Shown here one piece after another: positions 1 to 12,100 of a DNA stretch of 64,000 nucleotides. Under the pieces are notes generated by a model. The model did no database searches. It was not told where the DNA came from and saw only the letters and a program-made list of their open reading frames with translations. The DNA comes from Macrobrachium rosenbergii (lineage: Eukaryota; Arthropoda; Malacostraca; Decapoda; Palaemonidae): assembly GCF_040412425.1 (NCBI RefSeq), contig NC_089749.1:15306162-15370161 (forward strand), written 5' to 3'. A program made the position numbers and the translations under genes. The stretch's first letter is position 1; every line of letters begins with the position of its first letter.

Positions 1-34
1 AATTTTTAAGTGTTGCATGCATCTTTTTCCCTAG

Positions 35-196
35 GGAGGATATGTATGCTCAGGATAGCATAGACTTGCTACAAAACTCGGGATTACAGTTTAAAAAACA
101 TGAAGAAGATGGCATTGAGCCTGTTGACTTTGCCGAACTTTTAATGACTTCTGGTATTGTACTAGTCGACAATGTGAAAATGTTGTCTTTTCACAG
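35..196 (+). CDS. CNOT7: CNOT7/8 exon (first in window)
   Basis: The acceptor is ...tttttccctag and the donor gtaggt. The first base completes a codon begun in an exon outside the window. It encodes [18 protein letters not shown] through VKMLSFH and ends inside the Ser codon of SGYDFGYL. Confidence 0.93.
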
Positions 197-3100
197 GTAG
201 GTACAAGAAGCATATTGGTTTGTAAACAAGTTTCTTCACTTTCTATGTATCATTTATTTACATACTTAATTTCTCATGAAATTAGTCACAACACTAAACT
301 GCAATATGTTTGAAGCGGCCCAAACTTTGTAACTATTTTCAAAATGCTGGTCAGCATTTTTCTCAGTTTTGTCTATTAAATGTGACAGTCCACAAATTTG
401 AGTGCACATTATTGGGGAGCCTTCTTTGTCTCCCTTGAAGCCTCAGTGTTTTACAATAAGAAATAGGCTAAATTTTGCAAAGTTGACCATCTACATTTTT
501 GAAATTGTAACATTCTTATTTCTTTTACTTTTTTTTTCCTTGATAACAAAATTACCATAAACAACTTTACAGAAAAATATGAACTTATTTAACATGCACA
601 TTTTTCTTTCCCCAGTGGATATGATTTCGGATATCTGCTAAAATTATTAACCAACCAAAACTTACCGGCTGAAGAAAGTGATTTCTTCGAGTTACTGAGA
701 CTCTACTTCCCTTCCATATATGATGTAAAGGTAAGTAACAAATTTTGTCAGTTTTACTACAGAAATTTTCAGTTTTCAGAAACTTTGAAAATTTGGGGAA
801 GTGCTGAAAAGCAAACTAAGTGACCAAATAAAAGAGTTTTGTATTTAAAAGGGAGTTGTTCCACTTTGAATTTAATCTCGTTCACTATATTGGCAAAAAA
901 TATTACAGTATATGGTAGATTTAATTGCTTCTGTTTTTCTGAAGGGCAAAACCTATTTTCTTTCATCTCTACACCATCATTTATATATACCCACAATATT
1001 CATGGTTTTTTATTGTCTCCAGATACCACACGCTTGTCTAATAGAAAGATCAGTATTGAAACAGAACAAGCTCCAACTTAGCCTTCATATACCTGTTAAA
1101 TTAGTTCCCTTACTGTTCTTTGTTTATTACTGCATGTTGTTAACACTTTAGCAAAATTCAGCAGTGTTTTCTTACAGGAAAAATTGTCTTGTTCATTGTC
1201 ATTCTGACCAACTTTTCCTCATCACTTATGATCACATGTCCAAAACATCTCGGTCTTGCCCATCTTTTCCAGCCTCTCGATACCACATCCCTTTTATGAT
1301 GTGATCTCAACATCCTGCCATGAAACTCAGTACAGTCAACCCCTACTTATTCGCGGTCCTGGATTCGCGGATTTCTCTATGGAACATAAATACACATTAT
1401 TCGCAGAAAATTCGCTTATTCGCAATATTTTTCCTAGAGAAATATTCACAAATTACTGTATTTTCATATTTTCGTGACTTGATGCACATTTTGTGATCAA
1501 ACTATTTAAATATTCAGGTATAAACATTTTTAGAGGGTTTTTTGGCGTTTTGAACCGTCAAAACAGGCAGTTATAAGAGTATTTAGAGGGGTTTTAAGTA
1601 TTCGCAGACTTTAGCTATTTGTGGGGGTTAGTGGTACGCATCCCCCGCGAATACGGGGGGTTGACTGTATTCCATGGGTGTATCTTTCCCGGCTGTCATT
1701 AATTTTCCTTGTTGGTGCCCATGTTACACCTGCCTTGAATCTTAATATTCCATGGTCACACCTTTCCCAATCTCTTCAGGTTCCCATGTTAGTGCCCATG
1801 TTTTTGCTTGTTGTAGTACTGGCCTTATGTACCCATCATAAGTTTTGCCCTTTCTATACTAATTTTAAGTAGTTAAACTAGACTGCTGAGTAAGAATACC
1901 TTCTCTCTTAGAACTGTACTGCCCTCTCTGTTAATGGGACAATTTTATTTACCAGTAGTCTTGCTATCTTTATTTCAGTCATGTTTCAGCAACTGTCTTC
2001 TCCATTTGCTCTGGTAGTATTTCAGACATAAAAAATCTCAGAATCTCTGATTTATGATGGGGTTGTGGTAATGCACAGTTTTTTCAGACAAACCCATCAG
2101 TCTTGTAGGACTATGTAATTAGTGGGTACCTGGCAATTCAGTTGGCTTTTACCTTTTGCTACTTATCTATTTGTTAGAAAAATGCAGTGTTTTGGAATAT
2201 GCAGAAACCACAAATATTGTTATATATATGATTGTTATAAAAAGAGTCAGGTTTGTATGTATCTTTATAAAAATATAGTTTAGTTGCTTATCACTTTTTT
2301 TTATGCTTTCCAATCAGTACCTGATGAAGTCCTGCAAGAATTTGAAAGGAGGATTGCAGGAAGTTGCAGAGCAACTGGAGCTAGAACGAGTAGGGCCACA
2401 ACATCAGGCCGGCTCAGACTCCCTCTTAACAGGAGCAGCGTTCTTTAAGATGAAAGAAGTAAGGTTCATTCCTTAGTAATTATTTCTTTTTGTATTTTAA
2501 TATTTTTTTGTTGTATATAGAGAAGAAATGTAGAAATCCCCTTGCTTACAAATTCTGGATGTTACAATGGATATCAATAATCTTCAATAAATAATAAAGA
2601 TTGTTAGATTTTTTTTTTAGTAAAGTTTGGTTAGGTTTGTTATTCATTGTATTCATTGTCTGATGATTTTTTTGTAAACAGTGCAGTGCTATGTACCAAG
2701 GGGATTAGCCAAAATAGCTCAGCTCACCCATTTAACACAAATTAACTTCCTAATTAACCAAGTTTCCATGACTGATTCTAGCTCGTGTTGAAGAAATACT
2801 CCTATGTGAAAGCTCTTGTTTGTAGACTTTGGAAAAATACAAGTCAAAACGCTTCAAGTGCTTACTTTAATTGTACTGTTAACCCTTACTTATGTAAAGT
2901 TCATACATTTGTACCACTTTAGTATGGTTGTACACCTGAAATAAGACTTGTAGAAAATTGTGGTACTGAACCTCACAAATAAAAAAGCAAGACAGAATTA
3001 ACAGCATATCTAGTGCTATGTGGTGGATGGCATATTCTGGGAAGATGGGAAGATCTATTCTTTCTTGAAGGAAAAAGACTGGGAGTTTTTAGGACATTCA

Positions 3101-6100
3101 AGACTGCAAATATGGTTTCCCTATGATAAGAGGAGAAATATTATTTGCGAGGAAATATTTTTTAATGCAAAATCATGTTTATATGAGTGTATCCGTGTGC
3201 ATGGGCTCATGGAAACTAATTAGACTTGTGTTAAAACAAACTATATTTTTTTAAAACAGTATTTATACTGTATTTTCCTTCATTTTTTTATTATAAAAGT
3301 GTTCAGCATTACCTTGATTCAGTTTCGTGTCTTCACATGTAGACGTTCTCTTCTTTGGAAGCCTTGTTAGCAAGACTTTTTTGTATGTTCCATATGAAAA
3401 TTTGCTCATGTGGATTAATGGTGATGATCACCCTCGTCACCTCACCCATAGCTGATTGTCAACAAATTCACTAACTGGCATACCAGGGAGCATCTGAATC
3501 TTAATTCTATTATCCATAATTCAAGGATAGACAGTCATACCAACTTAGCTAATTGTTAACCTCCACGGCGGATGCATACCGAACCTAGTGTTGTTCGACT
3601 TTTAAACTAAACCTGGAGGAATTGCAAAATCTTTGAAGGGTTGTTATGTGTCTCATAGGTGCAGTACTAATGCTTCTGAAAGGTTCATCCCAGTTTGAGA
3701 GCTCTTTCTATTTTCTCCCCCATTTATTATTGTAGGTAACCATAAAAAGGCAAAATTTTGCTTTTCATATGATCACATGGGCATTTATTAAAGCGAAGTT
3801 TTCTTTGTTCCTACACAAATACAAACCCTCGATCTTTACATATGGTATTAACTTCAGCAACCCGGTGAACTTTTGCAGTGTGGTTACGGTAATAGCACCA
3901 ATGGTAGGGGCAGAACCGCCACCCGCCAAATCAGTGCGCATTCAATTCTTCGCAGTTTACTTTTGGCCATTGTCTCATTTAGACATGCGTTTCTTTTCTC
4001 CGATCTACTGTTCATCCTTTTTCTTCTTTGTTTGAATGTAATTGTTTTTATGATATATTGTTTATATTTTTTATTTATGCTTTGCATATATTGATATTGT
4101 TTATATTTTTTGTTAATACTTTGTGCATATTGATATATTGAAACATTTCAGTATGTTTTTCTGTCTCCCTAATAATATATTCACTTATTCGTGCTAAGCA
4201 GCCTTATTGACAAGTTTTAGCCTGTATAAGTTTTGGAGCCTTTCGCCTTATATATCATTTTACTTCTTTTTATTTTTTGTTGCCTGTTCATATTTATGCA
4301 AACCCAACACCTGTTTCCTTGGTGGTTGTTTGTGTATTCTGTTTTCTTTTATTATGAGTATCTATGGAGAGTTGGAGGGATATCCAACTCTCGACCGCTA
4401 ACTGTTCTATTTTTTAGACATCTTCCCAACCTGGTTTTCAAGAACTTCCCTCTTTGACGTTCTGTACTTCCCTCTTTGACGTTCTTTTTCTCCTTGTTCT
4501 GAAATGCTTTTTCATAAACAATTTGTTTTTTTTTACTACACCATTTCTTGGAATGTTGTAATGTATTGGTCTTTCAGATGTTGCATAGATTGAGAGGCTT
4601 GAGGCAAGGCAGGCTTTTCATGTTTTCCAGGCGAGGGTTTCGTATTCAGTTATGCGAGAATACTTCTTGCCTAGTGCGAGGATACTTCTTGCCTAAACCT
4701 AGCAAGTTTCTCCCTCACCCTCAACACGGAGGTTGATGTTGCAAGAACTTTGACAGTGCGTTTGGTCCCAGCTTGCTCTCCAAGACCAGTGGGAGTTCCT
4801 GTCTTTTTTTCTTGCCCCAAGTTTGGGGGGGGGGGGTTTGAGTCGAAGGCTCACTCCCTTCCCCCTCTCTTTGTTCTTGTGATGATGAGGAAACCCCCAA
4901 ACAGTTTTCATCATTGTATGCTGTTCCAACTGTTAAATCCTTTCAAGTTTCTAACAACTTCGCCAACTTTGCCTTTTTATTGGAATAGACAAAATTCCAT
5001 CCCTTTGTGTCTCATATCCTGTCCAGGAAGTTCCTTCCACAGTCAGTTATCTTCCTTGGGAACAGTTCCTGGGTGCCTTCCATCGTTGGATTTGCAGCAG
5101 AATTTGTGCCTTCTCCTTCATCAGTTGCGCCTCCTGTCAGTACAGCCCTCTCCCAGGTCGTCTTCATCAGCCAGGGAGGATGCACAGCCGGGCTCAGTTT
5201 AACACGTGTGTGCAACATGACACGTCCATTTCTTGCTTTGAAGGAATACCACATTGTTCCTCCTTTTGGGGAGTAGGTTCTTCATTACAGCTATGAGTTT
5301 CGTAGCTGTATTGTCACTTAACTACAAACTACTACCCATCTCTACACGTTCTTTCAGGAACAAAGTGCCAGGGTTTCTTACGTCGTTGGATTTTGCAGTG
5401 GAAGTAGAGAGATACCTTCACCGTCTTCTGTCCCCGAGAGGGCTGTACAGACTTCTTGTGTACCCTTCTCTTCCCTGGCAGTTTTTTTGGGAACAGTACC
5501 AGGTTGCCGTGTTCAGTGCCCATCAGCGTAACACAGACATACATGCAAGGACATGTCTGTGTCTGTTTGGAAGGATTGTATGTATGTGCAACGAATCACG
5601 TCTGAATTGGCAATGATGTTGCCATAGTTTCCAAATGCTTGTCAAACTATGTTCTGCTTATAAATTATACATACATGCAACGAATCACGTCTGTGTCAGC
5701 TTTGAAGGAATTATATGTACATGCAGTGTGACACTCTGTGTCTGCTATACGTAAGTGCAATATGACACGTCTGTTTGCTATACATACATGCAATGTGACA
5801 CGTCTGCTTGCTTGGAAGGAGTAATACATATGAACAATGTGACATGTTCTTGTCTGCTTGGAAGGAATAATACATACAAGCAACTTGACCAATAACAAGT
5901 CTCCTTGGTTGTTTTCTTGGATATCATATTCTTATATTGTTCTCCCCATCTATGGATGTAGGGTCGGAGCCTCTCCTGCTTAGACAGTCGCTCTCTAAGG
6001 AAAGAGAACGCGGCCGCATGAGTCATGTGTCCATAGACCAGAGATAGGCAAATGTAAGATGTGTCTTTATACATTGTTGATGGTCTCGGTCTATTCATTG

Positions 6101-9100
6101 TATAGTATGGCATGTCCGTGACATATCGATGAAGCTGCAGTACGCTGATCGTTTCTCAGCGAAAGGTTCTTTTTCCAAGAGTCAAGAAGAGCGGCCTAGC
6201 ATGTTGCTTCTTCTTCCCGGAATGGAATCACACTTCTAGAAGGGTCTTCCCTTCCTTTCAAGTATGCTTGATTGCGGTGTGGAAGTTTCCTCATGGTGGC
6301 GTGTTTGCGAATCGACCATCGACCACGCTCACGTGAAGGTTTGGGAAGAGAACTAGATGCCCTACGGCCATACCACGTTGAACCACCGATTCTCATCTGA
6401 TCATCGGGCAAAGAGCATGATAGCACTTCTGTGGACACCTAGAATGGCAACATCCCATGTTCAAGTACATCAACAGCATGTCTTGTGCAATGCCTTTTGT
6501 TCACACTCACGTATGTGTTTTAGCTTGATCATCACTACCATCTACATACGAGTGAACAGGATCATTCTACCAACTTTTATGACCTTCATAATATAAGTTG
6601 TCAGGGTCATATTCATTGGGTAGTGGCCAGCCTCCACTTTCAATAAACATCCACATCATCAAACAAATGGTCAACGCATTCAAATGAATGGATCATTCTT
6701 GCAGGCGTTTCCGACATATGTTATGACCTTCATCGGTTATTTACAGCGATAATATCCAATGTCCATTTCAATGATGTCTACAACCGAGTGAATGAGTTTG
6801 TTCTATCAGACTCCTACGGCTGTCATTGCGTGAATTAATGATCTTTCACTCATGTTCAGACAGAGACTTTAACATTTTACAGGTATGAAGAAATCTGTTT
6901 CCTTGTTCCAATTCGAACCTAGACCCTTGATTGTTCCTACACTAATATAACTCCCTGAGCCAAGGCAGTTACAGTTTGCTAGCACGGGTTTCTTCGGATT
7001 CCCATTTGTTTTTGACTACAGGTTGATTTTGTTTACAGTGAAGTTCTGTAAAACCATACTGCCCTACGCTTCTGGAACAGGAGTCAGTTAACCCTTAATG
7101 GATGGACATCATCATGTGATGATCTATAACAGGTTTTGAGCGATGGACGGGCTAACTCATATGAGTATTAATATTATGCGCCATGTGATTTGGATGAATT
7201 TCGTGGGAATGATGTTCATAGTGCTTAAATGGTCAATAAATGACTAATGGCAACTTTAGTACCTCAGCACAGGACAGAGGGGGGATCGGTATGCCCAGGG
7301 ATTGCTGTTGGTTTTAGTTCTTATCTTTTATGATAGTATATCAGCTATAATTGTAATTTTGCAAAGAAAAGTGTAAAGAAATATTAGAAAAAAGATGTAT
7401 ACCTCACAAAAAGTTACTGCTTCTCTCCATCTCAGTAAATCTCATAAATATTTTACAACAAATATATTGAGAATTTGTTACTGATTTTAGTTCTCATCTG
7501 TTATGATATTGTGTGAGCTGTAAATATAATTTTACAAAATAAAATAAAATAAATTATTATTAAAAACATGCATAACTTGGTAAAATTAGCCTATTTTTGC
7601 AAGTGTCTTGCAAAAGAGGTCCCACACAATCTTGTAAATACAGTAGTCACTTTCAGCTTCCCATGGAAGGTAGGGAAAAATTTATAGAATTTTTTTCTTA
7701 CGCCATATGCATTTGCATATCTTCCTCTTTCCATTGATGAGTTTTTTCTTAAACTGGCCAACCTTAAAGTTTGCCCAGTCTGGTGGGGTGTGTTTGGTAT
7801 GTTTAACATGTATTTAGCCTGTCCCTTAAAGGTTAATACTGATCGTGCAAGATTTTTTCCCTATGCTATCGGAATTTCTCTCTAGCTATGTAGATCTACA
7901 GATCAGGCCTACTCCTTGGTACACTAGCCTCAGTGTCCTCTTCTGCAAGTACTCTTCTTAGCACAAGGATGAAGTCGAATTCTTGAAGATGGAAAGAGGG
8001 GTTCTGGGCTACAACAGGTCTCCCCATTCCTTCCCATCCTCTCTCAGAGAGGTGAGACATGACTTAGCCTAATAGTTAGATGACAGATATCTCCTGGGAG
8101 TGTTGCTAGACTCTTCCCCTCTGAAGATTCTTCATGCTAGCGTCAGCAAGAATTCAATCACCACACCACACTTCCAAGAGGTTGGGTTGGGTACTTAACC
8201 TAACTTAGTCTAGCCTAACTAGATGTAGCCTAACCTTACCAAACCTGTACTTCAGTACCCTGGAATTTCTTGTCTCATGGCATCAACCAGAAGGTAGTCA
8301 CCTGCTCTTGAAAGGGCTATTTTGGGTATTAAACCCGTCAGCCTAGTCTAATCTAAACCCAGCCTAATCTGAGCTAATCTGCACCTCAGTAACCTGAATC
8401 TTAGCCCGCCAAACCTCAGGATCCAAGGATAGGCATTCCATAGTGTTGTTAAGGAACAGTACACAGTAGTTCCTTAGTCAACAAGATGCGGGGGGAGCTA
8501 GTATCCTATCATCTCCTCAATCAATGGTGCCGGTGCACAGGTTTGCATAAGCACACTCAGCACAGCGGTCAACCAGACACATTCCAGGACGATGGATGTA
8601 TGACAGACAAGTTCGGTGACTAGAGTCGGTGTTAGCGACAATTGGTCTGTACACCTCGATGTTTCGAAGAATTGTTCGATCTAGGAAGACAGTCAGGTTA
8701 GTCCTTCATTCTCGACACACCGAAGCTGTTACTATTCGGCTGTGTCTTTACGGTCCGTGGGCATAACAGCCATCGTCCATACCACATTGAAAATATCACT
8801 TCTCGTCCAGTCAGTGAAGTTTAGCAATGACTGGGTCTGGTCAGTACTTGGGTAGGTGACCTCCTGGGAACACCAGATGCTGTTGGCATCAAGATGTCAA
8901 TCTCATCCATGGTTAGAAACATCCTGGGAACACTGGATGGTGTTGACGCTCAGGAGATGCCTTTCATCATCCATGTTAAAACTTGAAACTAGTCAGTACT
9001 TGGATAAGACTTCCTGAACCCAGATGCTGTTGGTGTCCTACGACATCTTTTTGCATCCATGATTCAAGTCTTGGCCTTACAACTCATCGTTCTGCCCTGA

Positions 9101-12100
9101 TTAGTCGTGGATCAACAGTGTATGGAGTTATTCTGTTTCTAAGGACCTAAAGGCTACCAGGAGTGCCCATGGGCCTTTTGCATTACCACCAGGACTTCTC
9201 AGCAACTTATAACAGCTTGTTTTGGTTCCACGACTCTGCCAAGAAGTGGTGTCTAGGAGCTCCATTTCTTTTGACTTTGTGTAGTTACTCTTCCACTGTG
9301 AGGAATGGAAGATTTGGGAGTTGTAAGCAGTAACTGCTGCTGCAATTACCTGTTGATCCACAACTCAAGAAGGAGAGAGTGTTATGTGGATCTAAAGTGT
9401 TTCAGGGGTCTCAGGGTCCAAATAGGCACTCCTTTGATAGCATCAGAACCAAGGTAGTACCATGGTTACACTACCCTCCTCCAGAGATTTTGTTCTTCTG
9501 CACTCCCTTTCTTGGAACTTAAGCACAGTTCTTCTTAGACTTTCAAGAGTCTCAAGATCCCAAGGTGGACACTCCTCCGGGTGATAGCAATGACACCACG
9601 GTAGTGCCATGGTCAATAAAGGACCTAGTGTCCTTCATCTGCTCAGTTGCAGTGCAGGTACACGAGTAGACAGTCGAACATTAGTACAGTGGCCAACCAG
9701 ACACTTCCCAAACAAGATGGATGTAATTACAAACAGTTCAGTCGATAAAGTCATGAGATAAGGACAGTTAATCTTGGTACCCTGACTTGCGGAAATTTGT
9801 TCAACCTCTGAAGAAGTTTGATCATAGTCCTTCTTTTCTCAACTTACTGAAGTTGGCGCTGTTTAGCTCTGTCTTCTCGCACCCTCGAATAAGCAAGGTA
9901 TCTTTGGTATCCATTTACATCTGGAGGCTTGCACCTTTCGCCATTATACATGTTTCAAAGATGATCAGTGAAATTGATCATTCTGCTTCTATGGTCCTGT
10001 GGTTCCAATGACAGTATGACGTCTATGTTGCTTTCTTAAAGACTAGACCTTCAGCCTAATGCCAACGATTCATGTTTTAGCTTTGAGTTGGCCGAGAAAC
10101 GGTGTCCAAATTGTCATTTCTCTGACTAGTGAGGTGATCGAACAAGTGTACCCTATAACTTCCTCGTGGACATCAGTACTTTTCAGGCCAGATCTTTTGA
10201 GGTCAGGGGCATCTGTCTTTACATCACATTCAGGAAGAACATGTCGGTCGAGTACTAGGATGGAATGTAATCGTGCAGATCACATTCATCTCGTTTTACC
10301 TTGGGACGTTTCCCATAGGTCAGGTCCTTGGACACCTTTTCCTTGGGTCCTATGGTGGATGCTCTACAAGTCATGTAGTTCACCCAGCTCTTGAGGGACA
10401 GGTTGCATCTCGTCTAAGGTGTGCAGCTGCAAGGAAAAGGTGTGTGTGGGACTGGCCTCCTCCCTTTCTCCTGTCTTCCTTCCTCTTCAGTAAACAGAGG
10501 AACAGTGAACAAGCTGTCATGTGCTGGATGGGCGTGCATGCTGGTGATCTAGATGACTGAGCATCCTATCTATAATCTAGCTCCATTTGGATTAGTAGAT
10601 GCAAATCTTTCCTTCTCTCAAGCAAGGGGAGAGAGGGCTAACTATGAACAAACCAGTTGGTTATTCTTAGCTTTATAGTCTCTGACACTGTGGGTTGATC
10701 TAAACCTTTCTGAATCAAGGCTATTACATTCCATTAATTCGAAATGCCCAGAAGTCTGGCAATTGAACATCTCTCGTATTCAATAGATCAGAGGTATGGT
10801 CTCCTTCCTTTGCTCTTTCATGACCAGGAAGTGAGTACCCAGGTGGGGCTGAACTACCAGTCAGTTCAGAGATTTACTCAGAAGCCTCCCTCCAAGAGTA
10901 AGTCTCCTATATGTAAAGACTAAGGGTTTGTATTTGTGTAGGGACAAATGACAGATTTTAAAAGTAATTTGTATTTTTCCTAACATGCAAACCTGAGGTC
11001 TTTACTTAAAGTGCCCACCTCTTATCACCCCTCATTCTCTTACCTGGGCCAAAAGGTAAACTGCTGAGAACTGAATGCGCATCAGCTTGATGGGTGGTGC
11101 TTCCTCCCTTACCATCAGTAGCTATTACCATAACCACCTTGCAAAAGTTTATTGGCTGGTTTCCCAGCTCGCTGAAAGTTAATCCCATATGTGAAGACCT
11201 CAGGTTTGTATGGTAGGAAAAGCTTGAACTGAATTAGGGGTCCAAGGAATTAAATTTATTCTCGCACTTTGGAAGTATTCCTCACCCTGATGAAAACAGA
11301 TTCTTGGTGAATTCTTACCTCTGAGCATAGAAGGAATAAAACTCTAGAAAGGCAGTATTTTTATCTGCAAATATTTTCTAAGAAATTATTTTCTGTAATT
11401 GCAGTTTTTTAAATATATGTGAAAAAACAATATTTTATATAAGTAACTTACTAAATACTGTAACTACATACCTATTAGCTTCACTTAATCGCAGCAGTTC
11501 AAAATTTGAAATTTGCGGTAACGCGCTATTGTTTTAGTGTAGATAACTAAACCCCTCCCGCTTTCGGGGAAGAATAGGGACAACAGTGCTTAAGAGCTCA
11601 ATTCTTTTCTGCCGGTCAACTGAACGTTTGGTTGAGCTCTTATTTGAATTTTACCAGATGGTTGTACCTTTCACCTTTGGTGAAGTATTCATTCGTGTTG
11701 GTTGCATGGTATTCATTAGCTTAGCTAGTACCATTGTGACTAATTTTCATTTAGTATGTCGGACTCTAGCTTGTCAAGTATTAGGTATTGCAGCAAAGGC
11801 TATAATACTAGACTTACTGCTGCTAAGTATGACTCGCACACTTTGTGTTACCATTGTAGAGGGCAAATTTGCTTGTTGGAACCTAAATGTGACGAGTGCA
11901 AAGACTGGGATCAGGGTAAATGGAAAGTTTTGGATGCGCATTTAGATAAACTCCAGAAAGACAGACAGAGAAAGGCGGCTGCTAGAGCTGAGGCTAGAGG
12001 CTTAGCTAGTCAGGTTCCCACTCCAAAATCGGATATTGCTGTTCAGCCTGTGACTGCTTTCTCCCCTATCACCAGCCCTCTGACTTTTCCTCCGACTCCG

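Larger units (their letters stand above)
3787..11224 (+). mobile_element. Old DIRS-like element (copy C) with ITRs and internal complementary region
   Basis: Inverted repeats of about 180 bp lie at 3787-3967 (left) and 11045-11224 (right), roughly three quarters identical. Near the right end, 10905-11005 holds two abutting half-sites. The first is complementary to the outer edge of the left repeat, the second to the outer edge of the right repeat. That order (left ITR, body, internal complementary region, right ITR) is diagnostic of DIRS-type tyrosine-recombinase retrotransposons, which are known from decapods. No intact reverse transcriptase or recombinase frame is visible between; the body holds minisatellites, 5S rRNA-derived pieces and short Ser/Pro-rich frames. 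It may be a nest of several insertions. It lies in the last CNOT7/8 intron in sense orientation. Confidence 0.55.

Noticed and set aside
4750..5616. Frames of 120-150 residues taken as a possible gene
   Set aside because: They are Ser/Pro/Leu-rich, overlap in several frames, carry no recognised motif and lie inside a decayed repeat between inverted termini.
10240..10300. Fifth 5S rRNA-like fragment (GTACTAGGATGGAA)
   Set aside because: The match is too short and imperfect to separate from chance.
10059..10560. Frames of 95-111 residues in the CNOT7/8 intron
   Set aside because: No motif, no splice partners, and position inside the old DIRS-like element.
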